Source: Stenotrophomonas pavanii
GTDB taxonomy: Bacteria; Pseudomonadota; Gammaproteobacteria; Xanthomonadales; Xanthomonadaceae
Assembly: GCF_900101175.1 (NCBI RefSeq)
Contig: NZ_FNFQ01000006.1
Span: 222,194 to 286,193 of the forward strand
Reading direction: 5' to 3'
Length of the DNA stretch: 64,000 bases
Shown here: positions 24,575-34,351 of the stretch, in pieces
Position numbering within the stretch: the stretch's first letter is position 1
How the letters are laid out: each line of letters starts with the position of its first letter
Notes under the pieces: model-generated
The model's database searches: none
What the model saw: only the letters and a program-made list of their open reading frames with translations
Told to the model about the DNA's origin: nothing
Program-made: the position numbers and the translations under genes

Positions 24575-25654
24575 TCAGTCGGCCAGGCCGCGCAGCAGGT
24601 CGTTGACGCTGGTCTTGCTGCGGGTCCTGGCATCAACCTGCTTGACGATCACCGCGCAGTACAGCGAATGGGTACCGTCCTTGCTCGGCAGCGAGCCGGA
24701 CACCACCACGCTGTACGGCGGAATGTAGCCGTAGCTGATCTCACCGGTGGCGCGGTTGTAGATGCGGGTGCTCTGGCTGAGGAACACGCCCATGCCGATC
24801 ACGCTGTGGTGGCCGACCACCACGCCTTCCACCACTTCCGAGCGGGCACCGATGAAGCAGTGGTCCTCGATGATGGTCGGGCTGGCCTGCAGCGGCTCCA
24901 GCACGCCGCCGATGCCGGCGCCGCCGGACAGGTGGCAGTGCTGGCCGATCTGCGCGCAGGAACCGACGGTGGCCCAGGTGTCGACCATGGTGCCTTCGCC
25001 GACGTAGGCACCGATGTTGGTGAAGCTCGGCATCAGCACCACGTCCTTGCCGAAGTACGTGCCGCGGCGGGCAATCGCACCCGGCACCACGCGCACGCCG
25101 CCACGGCGGAACTTCGCTTCGTCATAGCCGGCGAAGCGCGATTCGACCTTGTCCCAGAACGGTGCCGGGCGTGCATCGACCACCGCCATGTCGTTGACGC
25201 GGAAATACAGCAGCACCGCCTTCTTCAGCCACTCGTTGACCTTCCAGCCGCCCTGGCCGTCCGGCTCGGCGACGCGGAATTCACCGCTCTCCAGGCCGTC
25301 GATCACGCGGTTGACCAGCGGCCTGGTCGAGCCTTCCAGCTCGTGCAGGGTCAGCGTCGCGCGGCGCTCGAAGGCGCTCTCGATGCCGAACTTCAGCTCT
25401 TCAACGCCCGGTGCCGACGGCTTGCGCAGCGACTTGCGGGCAATGGTTTCGGCGCGGACGGCTTCGGCGCTCTTGGCCGGCGCCGGCTTCTTCACAGCAC
25501 GCTTCACCGCCGTCGTTTTCTTCGCCGGGGCCTTCACCGCAGCGGCCTTCTTCGGCGCAGGGGTCTTCTTCGCGGCCGGTGCGGCGGCAGCAGGTTTCCG
25601 GGCCGCTGCGCTCTTGGGGGTCGCGGCGGTCTTCTTGGCGGGCTTGGTGGCCAT
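24575..25654 (-). CDS. dapD: Tetrahydrodipicolinate N-succinyltransferase with histone-H1-like N-terminal extension
   Basis: 359 residues, against about 274 in E. coli. From about residue 84 ([15 protein letters not shown]) it aligns throughout with DapD, including [57 protein letters not shown] and SLYCAVIVK, the left-handed beta-helix hexapeptide core. It transfers succinyl from succinyl-CoA to tetrahydrodipicolinate in DAP/lysine synthesis. The first ~83 residues are a Lys/Ala/Pro repeat ([20 protein letters not shown]) like histone H1 tails or AlgP. Because its ATG overlaps the glnD stop (TGATG), the extension appears genuinely translated. Its role is unknown. Confidence 0.95.
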   Translation of the reverse strand: MATKPAKKTAATPKSAAARKPAAAAPAAKKTPAPKKAAAVKAPAKKTTAVKRAVKKPAPAKSAEAVRAETIARKSLRKPSAPGVEELKFGIESAFERRATLTLHELEGSTRPLVNRVIDGLESGEFRVAEPDGQGGWKVNEWLKKAVLLYFRVNDMAVVDARPAPFWDKVESRFAGYDEAKFRRGGVRVVPGAIARRGTYFGKDVVLMPSFTNIGAYVGEGTMVDTWATVGSCAQIGQHCHLSGGAGIGGVLEPLQASPTIIEDHCFIGARSEVVEGVVVGHHSVIGMGVFLSQSTRIYNRATGEISYGYIPPYSVVVSGSLPSKDGTHSLYCAVIVKQVDARTRSKTSVNDLLRGLAD

Positions 25655-28281
25655 CAGGCGGGGTCTCCGGCGTTTCGATCAGGGTCCAGGCAGGCCAGCA
25701 TCGCGTCATGCAGCTGCTGCCGGGCAGGTTCAGTCAGGGGGAGGTCGTGTTCGTCACTGATCACGAAGGTGTCTTCGGCGCGTTCGCCGAACGTGGCAAT
25801 GCGCGCATCATGCACGCGCAGGCCCTGGTTGCGCAGCACGAACGCCACGTCGGCCAGCAGGCCGGGACGGTCGGGGGCGACCAGGGCAAAACGGGTCGCG
25901 CCCGGTTCATCGCGGAATTCGATGCGCGGCGCAAAACGGAAATGACGCAGCTGTCGCGGCACCACCCGGCGTGACGGCCGCAGCCGCGTCAGGTCGCCGC
26001 TCAGGGCCTCCCGCAGCGCCGCCTCCAGGTTGGCACTGCTGCCATCGGCAAAGGTGTCGGCCGGGTTGACTTCGAAGGTGTCGAAGATGGTGTCGGCCGG
26101 GCCGTCCAGAACGCGTGCTCGGTGGATCCCGTAACCCTTGCGGTCCAGGGTCATTACGATCGCGGCGAACAGGCCATCGCGGTCGGGCGAGTGCACGAAC
26201 ACTTCCAGCGCGGGGTCGTCGACACTGATCCGGCGCACCTTGACCAGGGTCTGGCCCTGCTTCACCGGCACCAGTGCGGCGGCCTGCCAGGCCAGCTGCT
26301 CGGGCCGCAGGCGGATGAAGCCCTCATCGGGCATCACCGCGAACTGGCGGTCGATGGTGGCGTCGTCATAGCCCTGCTCGCGCACCAGTGCGCGCACGCT
26401 GTCACGCGCCTCGGCCACGCGCTCGGCAGCCGGCACCGGATGCTCCAGTCCTTCGCGCAGCGCGCGCCGGGTGGCGAAGTACAGGTCGGCCAGCAGGCGA
26501 TCCTTCCAGGCGTTCCACAGTTTCGGGCTGGTGCCGGCGATATCGGCACAGGTCAGCAGGTACAGGTAGTCCAGGCGGTCGCGGCTGCCGACCAGGGTGG
26601 CGAAGCGATGGATCACCACCGGATCGGCGATGTCCTGCTTCTGCGCGGTCACCGACATGCGCAGGTGCTGTTCGACCAGCCAGGCGACCAGCTCGGTATC
26701 GGTGCCACTCAGTGCATGTGCCTGGCAGAACGCACGCGCGTCCACCGCACCCAGCTCGGAGTGGTCGCCGCCGCGGCCCTTGGCGATGTCATGGAACAGG
26801 CCGGCCAGCAGCAGCAGTTCCGGCTTGCGCAGGCGTGGCCACACTTCGTGCGCGATCGAGAAGCGTTCGTCGGCACGGCTGCTGGCGAACTGGCCGATGT
26901 TGCGCAGGACCATCAGCGTGTGCTGGTCGACCGTATAGACATGGAACAGGTCGAACTGCATGCGCCCGCTGACCTGGGCGAACGCGGGAATCCACTGGCC
27001 AAGCACGCCCAGCCGCGCCATGCGCGAAAGCGTGTCGACCGGGCGCTGGCCACGCAGCAGGGCAAGGAAGTGCTCGCGTGCGTCGGCGTCGGCCTGGTCA
27101 TAGGCCGGCAGCAGCGGCAGCGACTCGGCCAGCGCACGCGCGGTCAGCGAGTGCAGGCCGCGCACCTGCGGGTTGTTGGCCCAGCTGGAAAACAGCGCGA
27201 ACACCTGGCCGATGTCGCCCTGCGGCCAGTCGGCCTCATTGGCGGCCAGGTAGCCACGACGCAGGGAAAAGCCCACGGTCAGCGGCTCCGGCTGCGCCTC
27301 GCCGTCGAACTGTTCCTCGAAGCGCTGCAGCAGGCGGTCGCTGATCCGGCGCACCACCAGCGCGGCGCGGTAGAAGCCCTGCATCATCTTCTCGACGCCG
27401 AGGTTCTCGGCATCGTCTTCGAAGCCCAGGCGCGCGGCCAGGGTCTTCTGGTAATCGAAACGCAGGCGCTCTTCCGGGCGGCGCGCCACCAGATGCAGGC
27501 CGAAGCGCAACCGCGCCAGCACTGCACGCTCGCGCTTCAACGCCGCAGCTTCGTCGGCGCCCAGATGGCCGAGCCCGACCAGGGCCTCCAGGTCGCGCAC
27601 GCCGAAGGCGCGCAGCGCCATCCAGCCCAGCGTATTGAGATCACGCAGGCCACCGGGACCGTCCTTCAGGTCCGGCTCCAGGTTGTCGGCGGTATCGCCG
27701 AAGCGCTGGTGGCGGATGCGCAGCTCTTCCAGCTTGGCCAGGAAGAAGGCACGCGCCGGCCACAGCTCGCGGTCGTCGATGGCCTCGCGCAGCGCGCGGC
27801 GGGCGGCGTCATCGGCAAGGATCGGACGCGCCTCGATCAGCGCGGTCAACACGGTCTGGTCAGCCGCCGCCTCGCGGCACTGCAATGCAGAGCGCACCGC
27901 ATGGCTGACCGCCAACCCGCAGTCCCACAGCAGCGCGAACAGCCGCGCCAGGGCCGCTTCGTGCGCCAGTTGTGCCGGCGGATCACCGAACACCAGCAGG
28001 TCGATGTCCGAACGCGGGAACAGTTCGCCGCGGCCATAACCGCCCACCGCGAACAGCGACAGGCCGCTGCCGGCCGGCAGGCAACGCTGCCAGGCCAGGC
28101 GGATCAGGTGGTCGGCGGCACGTGCGCGCAGCGCCAGCAGGCGCTCGATGTTGTCGCCCTGGTCGAAGCGGCGGTACAGGCGCGCGTCGGCCTGCTGCAG
28201 CGCGTGGCGCGCGGCAGCCGCCCAGTCCGGATCGTTGAGCGACGCGGCCGGCGTGTCCAGCAGCGAACTCGCCGGCAACAT
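25654..28281 (-). CDS. glnD: [Protein-PII] uridylyltransferase / uridylyl-removing enzyme GlnD
   Basis: 875 residues from ATG 28281 ([17 protein letters not shown]). Domains in order: nucleotidyltransferase with [18 protein letters not shown], a GlnD-type all-alpha region, an HD phosphohydrolase domain ([20 protein letters not shown]) for UMP removal, and two C-terminal ACT domains ([52 protein letters not shown]) that sense glutamine. It uridylylates PII when nitrogen is low. It lies between map (2-bp gap upstream) and dapD (stop/start overlap). Confidence 0.96.
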   Translation of the reverse strand: MLPASSLLDTPAASLNDPDWAAAARHALQQADARLYRRFDQGDNIERLLALRARAADHLIRLAWQRCLPAGSGLSLFAVGGYGRGELFPRSDIDLLVFGDPPAQLAHEAALARLFALLWDCGLAVSHAVRSALQCREAAADQTVLTALIEARPILADDAARRALREAIDDRELWPARAFFLAKLEELRIRHQRFGDTADNLEPDLKDGPGGLRDLNTLGWMALRAFGVRDLEALVGLGHLGADEAAALKRERAVLARLRFGLHLVARRPEERLRFDYQKTLAARLGFEDDAENLGVEKMMQGFYRAALVVRRISDRLLQRFEEQFDGEAQPEPLTVGFSLRRGYLAANEADWPQGDIGQVFALFSSWANNPQVRGLHSLTARALAESLPLLPAYDQADADAREHFLALLRGQRPVDTLSRMARLGVLGQWIPAFAQVSGRMQFDLFHVYTVDQHTLMVLRNIGQFASSRADERFSIAHEVWPRLRKPELLLLAGLFHDIAKGRGGDHSELGAVDARAFCQAHALSGTDTELVAWLVEQHLRMSVTAQKQDIADPVVIHRFATLVGSRDRLDYLYLLTCADIAGTSPKLWNAWKDRLLADLYFATRRALREGLEHPVPAAERVAEARDSVRALVREQGYDDATIDRQFAVMPDEGFIRLRPEQLAWQAAALVPVKQGQTLVKVRRISVDDPALEVFVHSPDRDGLFAAIVMTLDRKGYGIHRARVLDGPADTIFDTFEVNPADTFADGSSANLEAALREALSGDLTRLRPSRRVVPRQLRHFRFAPRIEFRDEPGATRFALVAPDRPGLLADVAFVLRNQGLRVHDARIATFGERAEDTFVISDEHDLPLTEPARQQLHDAMLACLDPDRNAGDPA

Positions 28282-28283
28282 CG

Positions 28284-29060
28284 TCAGGAGACCTGCGACT
28301 CGCCCGGCGACAGGGTCAGCACGTCGACGCCGGTCTCGGTGACCGCGACCATGTGCTCCCACTGCGCCGACAGCTTGCGGTCCTTGGTCACCACGGTCCA
28401 GCCATCCGGCAGCACCTTGTTGTAGCGGGTGCCCTCGTTGATCATCGGCTCGATGGTGAAGGTCATGCCCGGCTGCAGCACCAGGCCCTGGCCCGGACGG
28501 CCGTAATGCACCACCTGCGGCTCGTCGTGGTAGACCTTGCCGATGCCGTGGCCGCAGTACTCGCGCACCACGCTGAACCGCTCGCCTTCGGCATAGCTCT
28601 GGATGGCATGGCCAATGTCGCCCAGGGTGGCGCCCGGACGCACTGCGCGGATGCCGCGCCACATGGCTTCGTAAGTGGTCTCCACCAGGCGGCGGGCCAT
28701 CACCGACGGGGTGCCGACGAAATACATGCGGCTGGTGTCGCCGTGCCAGCCGTCCTTGATGACGGTGACGTCGATGTTGATGATGTCGCCATCCTTGAGC
28801 ACCTTCCCTTCGCTGGGGATGCCGTGGCAGATGACGTTGTTGACCGAGGTGCACACGGTCTTGGGGAAGCCGCGGTAGCCGACGTTGGCCGGAATGGCGC
28901 CCTGCACGTTCACGATGTGATCGTGGCAGATGCGGTCCAGTTCCTCGGTGGTGACACCGGGCTTGACGTGGGGGGCGACGATGTCGAGCACTTCGCTGGC
29001 CAGGCGGCCGGCGATGCGCATCATCTCGATTTCCTGCGGGGTTTTCAGATTCACGCTCAT
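28284..29060 (-). CDS. map: Methionine aminopeptidase type I
   Basis: 258 residues from ATG 29060 (MSVNLKTPQEIEMM); an ATG three codons upstream is an alternative. It removes the initiator Met after deformylation. Type Ia core without insert: ICHDHIVNVQGAIPANVGYRGFPKTVCTSVNNVICHGIP, INIDVTVIKDGWHGDTSRMYFVG (metal aspartates), HGIGKVYHDEPQVVHYG and FTIEPMIN (metal Glu). In many gammaproteobacteria map is divergent from rpsB; here a Csu pilus operon lies between map and rpsB, which are still divergent. Confidence 0.96.
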   Translation of the reverse strand: MSVNLKTPQEIEMMRIAGRLASEVLDIVAPHVKPGVTTEELDRICHDHIVNVQGAIPANVGYRGFPKTVCTSVNNVICHGIPSEGKVLKDGDIINIDVTVIKDGWHGDTSRMYFVGTPSVMARRLVETTYEAMWRGIRAVRPGATLGDIGHAIQSYAEGERFSVVREYCGHGIGKVYHDEPQVVHYGRPGQGLVLQPGMTFTIEPMINEGTRYNKVLPDGWTVVTKDRKLSAQWEHMVAVTETGVDVLTLSPGESQVS

Positions 29061-29146
29061 GGCACCCATTATCGCCGATCCGGCCGCAATCTGAACGAAC
29101 GCCACCCAACTGGCGTTCCAAGCCATGCACAGTTCCGGCAAAGAAA

Positions 29147-29198
29147 GTGAAAGCGTGATGGCGTCCGCTCTTTCACTCTCTTATTTATCACGTATTAC
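29147..29198 (+). promoter_or_regulatory. Promoter and inverted repeat upstream of the Csu-type pilus operon
   Basis: Inverted repeat GTGAAAG (29147-29153) / CTTTCAC (29170-29176). The right arm overlaps a -35-like TTTCAC at 29171-29176, followed 16 bp later by TATTAC at 29193-29198. The stretch is AT-rich relative to its surroundings. A repressor or activator binding the repeat would control access to the -35. Confidence 0.5.
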
Positions 29199-29299
29199 AG
29201 ACACTTACGCTTCCTAAGCTGGCCTCGCAGTCGTCACCGCGGCGCCGAACGTGCCGTCTTCGCCTTGTTCAACGGACCTTCGGGTCAGGGAGGTTGTCC

Positions 29300-29830
29300 A
29301 TGCGATTCCCAGTTCGATCCCCGCTGGGCTGGGCCCTGGCCGGGCTGCTGCTTTCCGGCCAGGCGCTGGCCGCCGACACCACCACCTTCAATGTCACCCT
29401 GGTGGTCACCAAGGCCTGCACCATCACGGCGGCGGCGGCCACCAACGTCGACTTCGGCACCGCCGCCTCGACCACCGCCACGCCCACCCTGGGCCAGGGC
29501 ACGGTGACCGCGCAGTGCTCGGCACTGACGCCCTACACGATTGCGCTGAATGCGGGCGCCAACGCCGGTACCGCCAACGACGTCACCACCCGGCGCATGA
29601 AGAACACCAATGCCGCGGTGACCGCCAACAACTATGTCGGCTACCAGCTCTACCAGGATGCCGCGCATACCCTGGTCTGGGGCGCCACAACCGGCACCAA
29701 TACCCAGGCCGGCATCGGCACCGGCCTGGCCGTGCCGTACATCGTCTACGGCCAGATCCTGAACCTGAGCACCAACAATCCGGCCACGGGTAACTACCTG
29801 GATACGGTTACCGCCACGATCACCTATTGA
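29300..29830 (+). CDS. Spore coat U (SCPU) domain pilin, CsuA/B-like
   Basis: 176 residues. ATG 29300 is chosen with AGGGAGG 6 nt upstream. Signal peptide MRFPVRSPLGWALAGLLLSGQALA, cleavage before ADTTTFNVTL. The SCPU domain has the paired cysteines of the first and third strands (TKACTI, TAQCSAL), RRMKNTN, YQLYQDAAHTLVWG and ends in TATITY. In Acinetobacter Csu pili the equivalent protein is the major rod subunit secreted by chaperone-usher. It is first in a five-gene translationally coupled run plus one more. Confidence 0.9.
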   Translation: MRFPVRSPLGWALAGLLLSGQALAADTTTFNVTLVVTKACTITAAAATNVDFGTAASTTATPTLGQGTVTAQCSALTPYTIALNAGANAGTANDVTTRRMKNTNAAVTANNYVGYQLYQDAAHTLVWGATTGTNTQAGIGTGLAVPYIVYGQILNLSTNNPATGNYLDTVTATITY

Positions 29831-30579
29831 TGGAGCACGCCCGCATGGCCGGACCCCGCCCGTGGCGCGCCACCGGCGTGGCGCTGCTCGCCCTGTGCCT
29901 GCTGGGCGCCGCCCCTGCCGGCGCCACCAGCCTGCAGGTCGCGCCCACCAGCCTGCAGCTGGAGGCGCGCCAGCGTGCCGGTGAGCTATGGCTGACCAAC
30001 AGCGGCACCTCGCCGGTGACGCTGCAGGTGCGCCTGTTCCGCTGGGTGCAACAGGACGGCCAGGAACAGCTGCTGCCGACCGACGAGCTGATCGCCACAC
30101 CCCCGATGCAGGAGCTGGCCGCTGGACAGCAGCAGCTGGTGCGGGTGATGCGTCCGGACAACGAGCCCCCGCCTGCACAGCGGCACTACCGGCTGATCGT
30201 GGACGAGGTACCCGACCTGGCCACCCGTGCCGAGGGCATGCAGTTCGTACTGCGCTATTCGATCCCGGTGTTCGTGCAGCCTTCCACCGGCCGCCTGGCC
30301 CCACGGCTGCAGGCCCGCCTGATGACACTGGCGGACGGCCGCAATGGCGTGGAGGTCGCCAATACGGGCGACAGCTACGCGCAGATCGCCGATCTCGCGC
30401 TGGGCAGCGCCGCGCGCCCGCGCATTGTCCACCCCGGACTGCTGGGCTACGTGCTGCCGGGCCAGGTGATGCGCTGGCCGATCGAACGCACGGCGATCGA
30501 CCGCGACAACGACCAGATCACGGCCAAGCTCAATGGCGAGTCGGAACAGACGCCACTGTCGCCCCCACCGGCTCGCTGA
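29830..30579 (+). CDS. Pilus assembly chaperone (PapD-like), CsuC type
   Basis: About 249 residues. ATG 29830 overlaps the pilin stop codon (TGATG). A signal peptide (GVALLALCLLGAAPAGA) precedes the immunoglobulin-like N-domain TSLQVAPTSLQLEARQRAGELWLTNSGTSPVTLQVRLFRWVQ. The donor-strand region reads LRYSIPVFV. A C-terminal Ig domain follows. It keeps pilin subunits folded in the periplasm and hands them to the usher at 30533. Confidence 0.9.
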   Translation: MEHARMAGPRPWRATGVALLALCLLGAAPAGATSLQVAPTSLQLEARQRAGELWLTNSGTSPVTLQVRLFRWVQQDGQEQLLPTDELIATPPMQELAAGQQQLVRVMRPDNEPPPAQRHYRLIVDEVPDLATRAEGMQFVLRYSIPVFVQPSTGRLAPRLQARLMTLADGRNGVEVANTGDSYAQIADLALGSAARPRIVHPGLLGYVLPGQVMRWPIERTAIDRDNDQITAKLNGESEQTPLSPPPAR

Positions 30580-32932
30580 GGCGTTGATGGGCGCAGTGCT
30601 GGCGGCCCTGGCTCCCGCGGCGACCGCAGCCGCCGATGTCTCCGGCGTGTCGGCCGACGCCGTGCTGCCGCCCCCGACCCCGCTGACCGCCAGCCAGACG
30701 CTGTACCTGGATGTGTCGCTCAACAGCACGCCACGCGGCCTGCTGCCGTTCATCGAGAACCGCGGCCGGCTGCAGGCCAGCCCCGAGGTGTTGCGCCAGC
30801 TCGGCTTCAATGCCAGCGGCGATGCACCGGTCTACCTGGATCAGATCAGCGGCGCGGTGGTGCGCTACGACGCGCACATGCAGACCCTGGCGCTGGATGT
30901 ACCACTGGACCAGCTGACCCTGCCGACCACGGTGCTCAGCCGGCCGCAGGCGCGTGCGCCGGCCGGCACCGCCTCGCCGGGCGTGCTGCTCAACTACGAC
31001 GTCTACGGCAGCCGGGTGGACACACTGGGCAATCTCAGCCTGAGCTCGGAGCTGCGCGTGTTCGGCATCGGCAACGGGACTTTTGAGAACACCGCCATCA
31101 GCCGTCGCTACCAGCAACCCGGCGATCGCCGTTGGCGCGGCGAAAGCGTGCGGCTGGACACCCGCTGGAGCCTGGACTTCCCCGACAGCGCAACGACGCT
31201 GGAGGTCGGTGACTTCTACAGCGGCTTCGTCGACTGGACCCGCCCGGTGCGCCTGGGCGGGCTGCAGATCGGCCGCAACTACGGGCTGCAGCCCTACCGC
31301 GTACTGACGCCCACGCCGAGCTTCCTCGGCCAGGCCGTGGTGCCCTCCACGGTCGAGCTGTACGTGGACGGCCTGCGCCAGTACAGCGGGCAGGTACCGG
31401 TCGGCCCGTTCCAGCTGGCGGCACAGCCCGGGATCAGCGGCACCGGTAATGCGCAGGTGGTGGTGACCGATGCTTTCGGCCGCATGCAGACGCTGGATTT
31501 CAGTTTCTATGGCACCCAGCAGCTCCTGGCCAAGGGCCTTTCGGACTGGTCGGCCGGCGTCGGCCACCTGCGCGAGGACTTTGGCCAGCGCTCCTTCGCC
31601 TACGACGATCGCACCGTGGCCAGTGCCAGCTGGCGCGGAGGCATCAGCGATACCTTCACTGGCGAGGCGCATGCCGAAGGCGGCGGCGGCCTGGCCCAGG
31701 CCGGCGTCGGCGGCTGGTGGCTGCTCGGCGCGGCCGGCGTGTTCAACGCGGCCTATGCACGCAGTGATTACCACGGCCTGCAGGGCGGGCAATGGGCGCT
31801 GGGCTACAGCTGGAACAACCGCCGCTTCAACGTCAACCTGCGCAGCGTGCGCAGCCACGGCGACTACCGCGACCTGGGCGCACTGCAGGGCAACCTGCCG
31901 CCGAGCATCAGTGAACAGGCCACGCTGGGCCTGGACCTGCTGCGGCTGGGCACGCTCAGCGCAAGCTACCTGCGCCTGCGCTACCCCGACGGCGACGACA
32001 ACCGCTACGCCAGCCTGTTCTGGTCACGCAGCTGGAGCCAGCGCTGGTCGGCCTACCTGTCGCTGAACCAGAACCTGGACCGCAGCGACGACCGCAGCAT
32101 CTACCTGTCGGTGACCGCCAGCCTGGGCAACAACCGCCAGGCCAGCCTCTCGAGCCAACGCAACGGCGATAGCCAGAGCTGGGTGGCGGACGTGACCCAG
32201 CCGGTCCCGGGCGACGGCAGCGCGGGCGGCGTCGGCTGGCGCGCGCAGCTGCGCCACGGCGAGGACGGCAACGGCGGCCTGGCCGAGGTCGGCATCCTCA
32301 ACGATGTCGGCCGCTATTCGTTCGGCGCCTCGCGCCAGGGCGGGCTGAACTATGCCTACGCCAGCGCCAGTGGCAGCGTGGTGTGGATGGGCGGCCACAC
32401 CTTCGCCACGCGCGAGGTGTCGGACGCGTTCGCGGTGATCAGCACCAATGGCGTCGGCGGCGTGCCGGTGCGGTTGGAGAACCGCCTGATCGGCGTCACC
32501 GATGATCGCGGCCTGCTGCTGGTCAGCCCGTTGCTGTCCTGGCAGCGTAATCGTGTCTCGATCGATACCCTGGACCTGCCCGAGGACATGCGCGCCGATC
32601 GCATCGAGGACTGGGTGACCCCGCGCCAGCGCGCCGGCACCCGCGTCACCTTCCAGCTGCGCTCGCGGCCGTCACTGAGCCTGACCCTGCTGGCAATGGA
32701 CGGGCAGCCGCTGGAGGTCGGCAGCGAGGTGCGGTTGCCCGATGGCCGCCAGGCCACGGTCGGCTACGACGGCCTGCTCTATCTGGAAGACGTTGCCGCC
32801 GGCAGCGTGCTGTACGTCACCACCAGCCGCGGCCCCTGCCGGGTGAAAGTGCCGGACCTGCCCAAGGTGGTGGCGTCCGGCGCGCGGCCGAAGCCGGCGC
32901 CGCAGCAGTGCATCCCGGAGGTGGCGCCATGA
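30533..32932 (+). CDS. Outer membrane usher, CsuD type
   Basis: 799 residues if the ATG at 30533 is used. This gives a basic n-region plus hydrophobic signal peptide (LMGAVLAALAPAATAAA) but overlaps the chaperone by 47 bp. ATG 30587, preceded by TGAGG, is the alternative and would lack the charged n-region. Features: usher N-domain (QTLYLDVSLNSTPRGLLPF), barrel start with LNYDVYGS, the SRRYQQPGDRRWRGE strand, plug region (PSTVELYVDGLRQYSGQVPVGPFQL), alternating barrel strands, and a C-terminal domain ending with CRVKVP. It forms the secretion pore for the pilus subunits. Confidence 0.9.
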   Translation: MASRNRRHCRPHRLAEALMGAVLAALAPAATAAADVSGVSADAVLPPPTPLTASQTLYLDVSLNSTPRGLLPFIENRGRLQASPEVLRQLGFNASGDAPVYLDQISGAVVRYDAHMQTLALDVPLDQLTLPTTVLSRPQARAPAGTASPGVLLNYDVYGSRVDTLGNLSLSSELRVFGIGNGTFENTAISRRYQQPGDRRWRGESVRLDTRWSLDFPDSATTLEVGDFYSGFVDWTRPVRLGGLQIGRNYGLQPYRVLTPTPSFLGQAVVPSTVELYVDGLRQYSGQVPVGPFQLAAQPGISGTGNAQVVVTDAFGRMQTLDFSFYGTQQLLAKGLSDWSAGVGHLREDFGQRSFAYDDRTVASASWRGGISDTFTGEAHAEGGGGLAQAGVGGWWLLGAAGVFNAAYARSDYHGLQGGQWALGYSWNNRRFNVNLRSVRSHGDYRDLGALQGNLPPSISEQATLGLDLLRLGTLSASYLRLRYPDGDDNRYASLFWSRSWSQRWSAYLSLNQNLDRSDDRSIYLSVTASLGNNRQASLSSQRNGDSQSWVADVTQPVPGDGSAGGVGWRAQLRHGEDGNGGLAEVGILNDVGRYSFGASRQGGLNYAYASASGSVVWMGGHTFATREVSDAFAVISTNGVGGVPVRLENRLIGVTDDRGLLLVSPLLSWQRNRVSIDTLDLPEDMRADRIEDWVTPRQRAGTRVTFQLRSRPSLSLTLLAMDGQPLEVGSEVRLPDGRQATVGYDGLLYLEDVAAGSVLYVTTSRGPCRVKVPDLPKVVASGARPKPAPQQCIPEVAP

Positions 32933-33978
32933 GGCACGCCCGGTGGGCCCTGCTGCTGGCCGTCATCCTGCTGGGCAGCCTGCTGGCGCCGGCGCCCGCG
33001 CGTGCCACCGCGGTCTGCACGGCAGTCGCCGACCCGACCCTGCCGTTCGGCAACATCAACAGCAATACGCCCGGCCCCAGCACGGCCAACCTCAACATCA
33101 CGGTGACCTGTACCACCGCCGCGCTGAGCCTGCTGGCCACGACCGGCGTGCGCGTCTGCGTGGGCGTGGGCGCCGGCAGTGGTGGCGGCAGCAGTTCCAC
33201 CTTCCGCACGATGACCACCACCAGCAGTGACACCCTGAATTTCCAGCTGTACAACAACGCCAGCTTCGGCCAGGTCACCGGACTGGTGCCGCGCGGCACG
33301 CCACCGGCGCAGGAACTGACCATGACCTACAACGTGCCGCTGGTGACGGGCGGCAGCGGTGCGCAGTCGGTGCAGCTGTTCGGGCAGATCCCGGCCAACC
33401 AGATCCTGGCCTCCGGCGCGTACAGCAGTACCTTCAGCGGGGCCAACGTGGTCCTGACCTGGGCGTGGAACGAAGTCCTGCTGGGTACCGCTACCGTGCC
33501 CGCCACCTGCAATGGCGGCGCCACCGGCACCAACAGCGCGAGTGCAGCCTTCAGCTTCACCGCCACCGCCAACGTGCTGCCGCAATGTGGCAGCTACGTC
33601 ACCACCACCATGAACTTCGGCAACGTCACCGGCGGCATTCCGGCCAACATCGACCGGACCGCCACCCTCACCCTGACCTGCCTGAAGAACACCGCCTTCC
33701 AGGTCGGCCTCAACAACGGCCAGAACAATCCTGCCGCCACTCCGATCCGGCGCATGGCCACCACCGTCGGCGGCAGCACCTATTACCTTCCCTACGAGCT
33801 GTACCGGGACTCGGCGCGGAGCCTGCGCTGGGGCAATACCTTGACCGTCGACACGGCCAGCGGCACCGGCACGGGCAGCGCACAGCAGCTGACCATTTAT
33901 GGCCGGGTGCCGCCGGTCAGCGGCCAGCCGCCCGCGGGCACCTACAACGATCTGGTGCAGGTAACGATCACCTATTGA
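32929..33978 (+). CDS. Two-domain spore coat U protein, CsuE-like tip subunit
   Basis: 349 residues. ATG 32929 overlaps the usher stop (ATGA) with GGAGG 7 nt upstream. Signal peptide WALLLAVILLGSLLAPAPARA. Two consecutive SCPU domains: the first from about 27 (AVCTAVADPTLPFGNINSN) to about 200, the second from about 201 (SFTATANVLPQCGSY, MNFGNVTGGI) to the C-terminal VQVTITY. The second is a typical donor-strand pilin domain, the first a likely tip or adhesive domain as in CsuE of Acinetobacter. Confidence 0.87.
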   Translation: MRHARWALLLAVILLGSLLAPAPARATAVCTAVADPTLPFGNINSNTPGPSTANLNITVTCTTAALSLLATTGVRVCVGVGAGSGGGSSSTFRTMTTTSSDTLNFQLYNNASFGQVTGLVPRGTPPAQELTMTYNVPLVTGGSGAQSVQLFGQIPANQILASGAYSSTFSGANVVLTWAWNEVLLGTATVPATCNGGATGTNSASAAFSFTATANVLPQCGSYVTTTMNFGNVTGGIPANIDRTATLTLTCLKNTAFQVGLNNGQNNPAATPIRRMATTVGGSTYYLPYELYRDSARSLRWGNTLTVDTASGTGTGSAQQLTIYGRVPPVSGQPPAGTYNDLVQVTITY

Positions 33979-34023
33979 GCGTCCGGTCGAGCGAAGCCCA
34001 CGCTCGGCTGCATTTTCTGACGG

Positions 34024-34049
34024 CACGCCGGGCATGGGCTCGGCGCTAC
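34024..34049 (-). repeat. SMAG-like palindrome in the pilus operon
   Basis: On the minus strand it starts GTAGCGCCGAGCCCATGCCC and closes with GGCG. It lies in the 130-bp gap between the two-domain SCPU gene and the mini pilin-like gene, the one break in the operon's tight coupling. Confidence 0.6.
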
Positions 34050-34108
34050 AGTTCCGGCGTCTCCGGCCGATACCGCGCAGCGATATCTTTCAGCACGGTG
34101 GTTGGCAG

Positions 34109-34351
34109 GTGGTTCGCGCATTTCTGATCGGGGCGATGCTGGTCGCCAGCACGCCGGCATGGGCCGAACCCAGCAGCCCCCTGCAGATCCGGCTGACCGT
34201 GGTCGACGCCTGCAGTGATGACGCCGGTGGCACCGGCTGCCCGGCGCCGCACCAGCGCAGCGACGCACCGCAGCTGCCGCCCCAGGTCCGCGACCTCGCG
34301 CCGCCTGCGGCAGACGACGATGAAAGGCCGGCCGTGACGCTCATTTACTGA
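34109..34351 (+). CDS. Small secreted pilin-like protein of the Csu operon
   Basis: About 80 residues from GTG 34109. An ATG at 34034 in the same frame is possible, but its residues overlap a SMAG palindrome and precede, rather than form, the signal peptide. Signal VRAFLIGAMLVASTPAWA, cleavage before EPSSP. The mature ~60 residues start like an SCPU first strand (PLQIRLTVVDACSDDAGGTGC) and end VTLIY, like the TITY ends of the two pilins here, but the middle beta-sandwich is replaced by a Pro/Asp-rich linker. Its stop overlaps the next gene's ATG (TGATG). Function unknown; possible roles are pilus termination, anchoring or donor-strand competition. Confidence 0.65.
   Translation: MVRAFLIGAMLVASTPAWAEPSSPLQIRLTVVDACSDDAGGTGCPAPHQRSDAPQLPPQVRDLAPPAADDDERPAVTLIY

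Noticed and set aside
26122..28425. Plus-strand frame of 767 codons opposite glnD
   Set aside because: Shadow of glnD, which shows all its expected domains on the minus strand.
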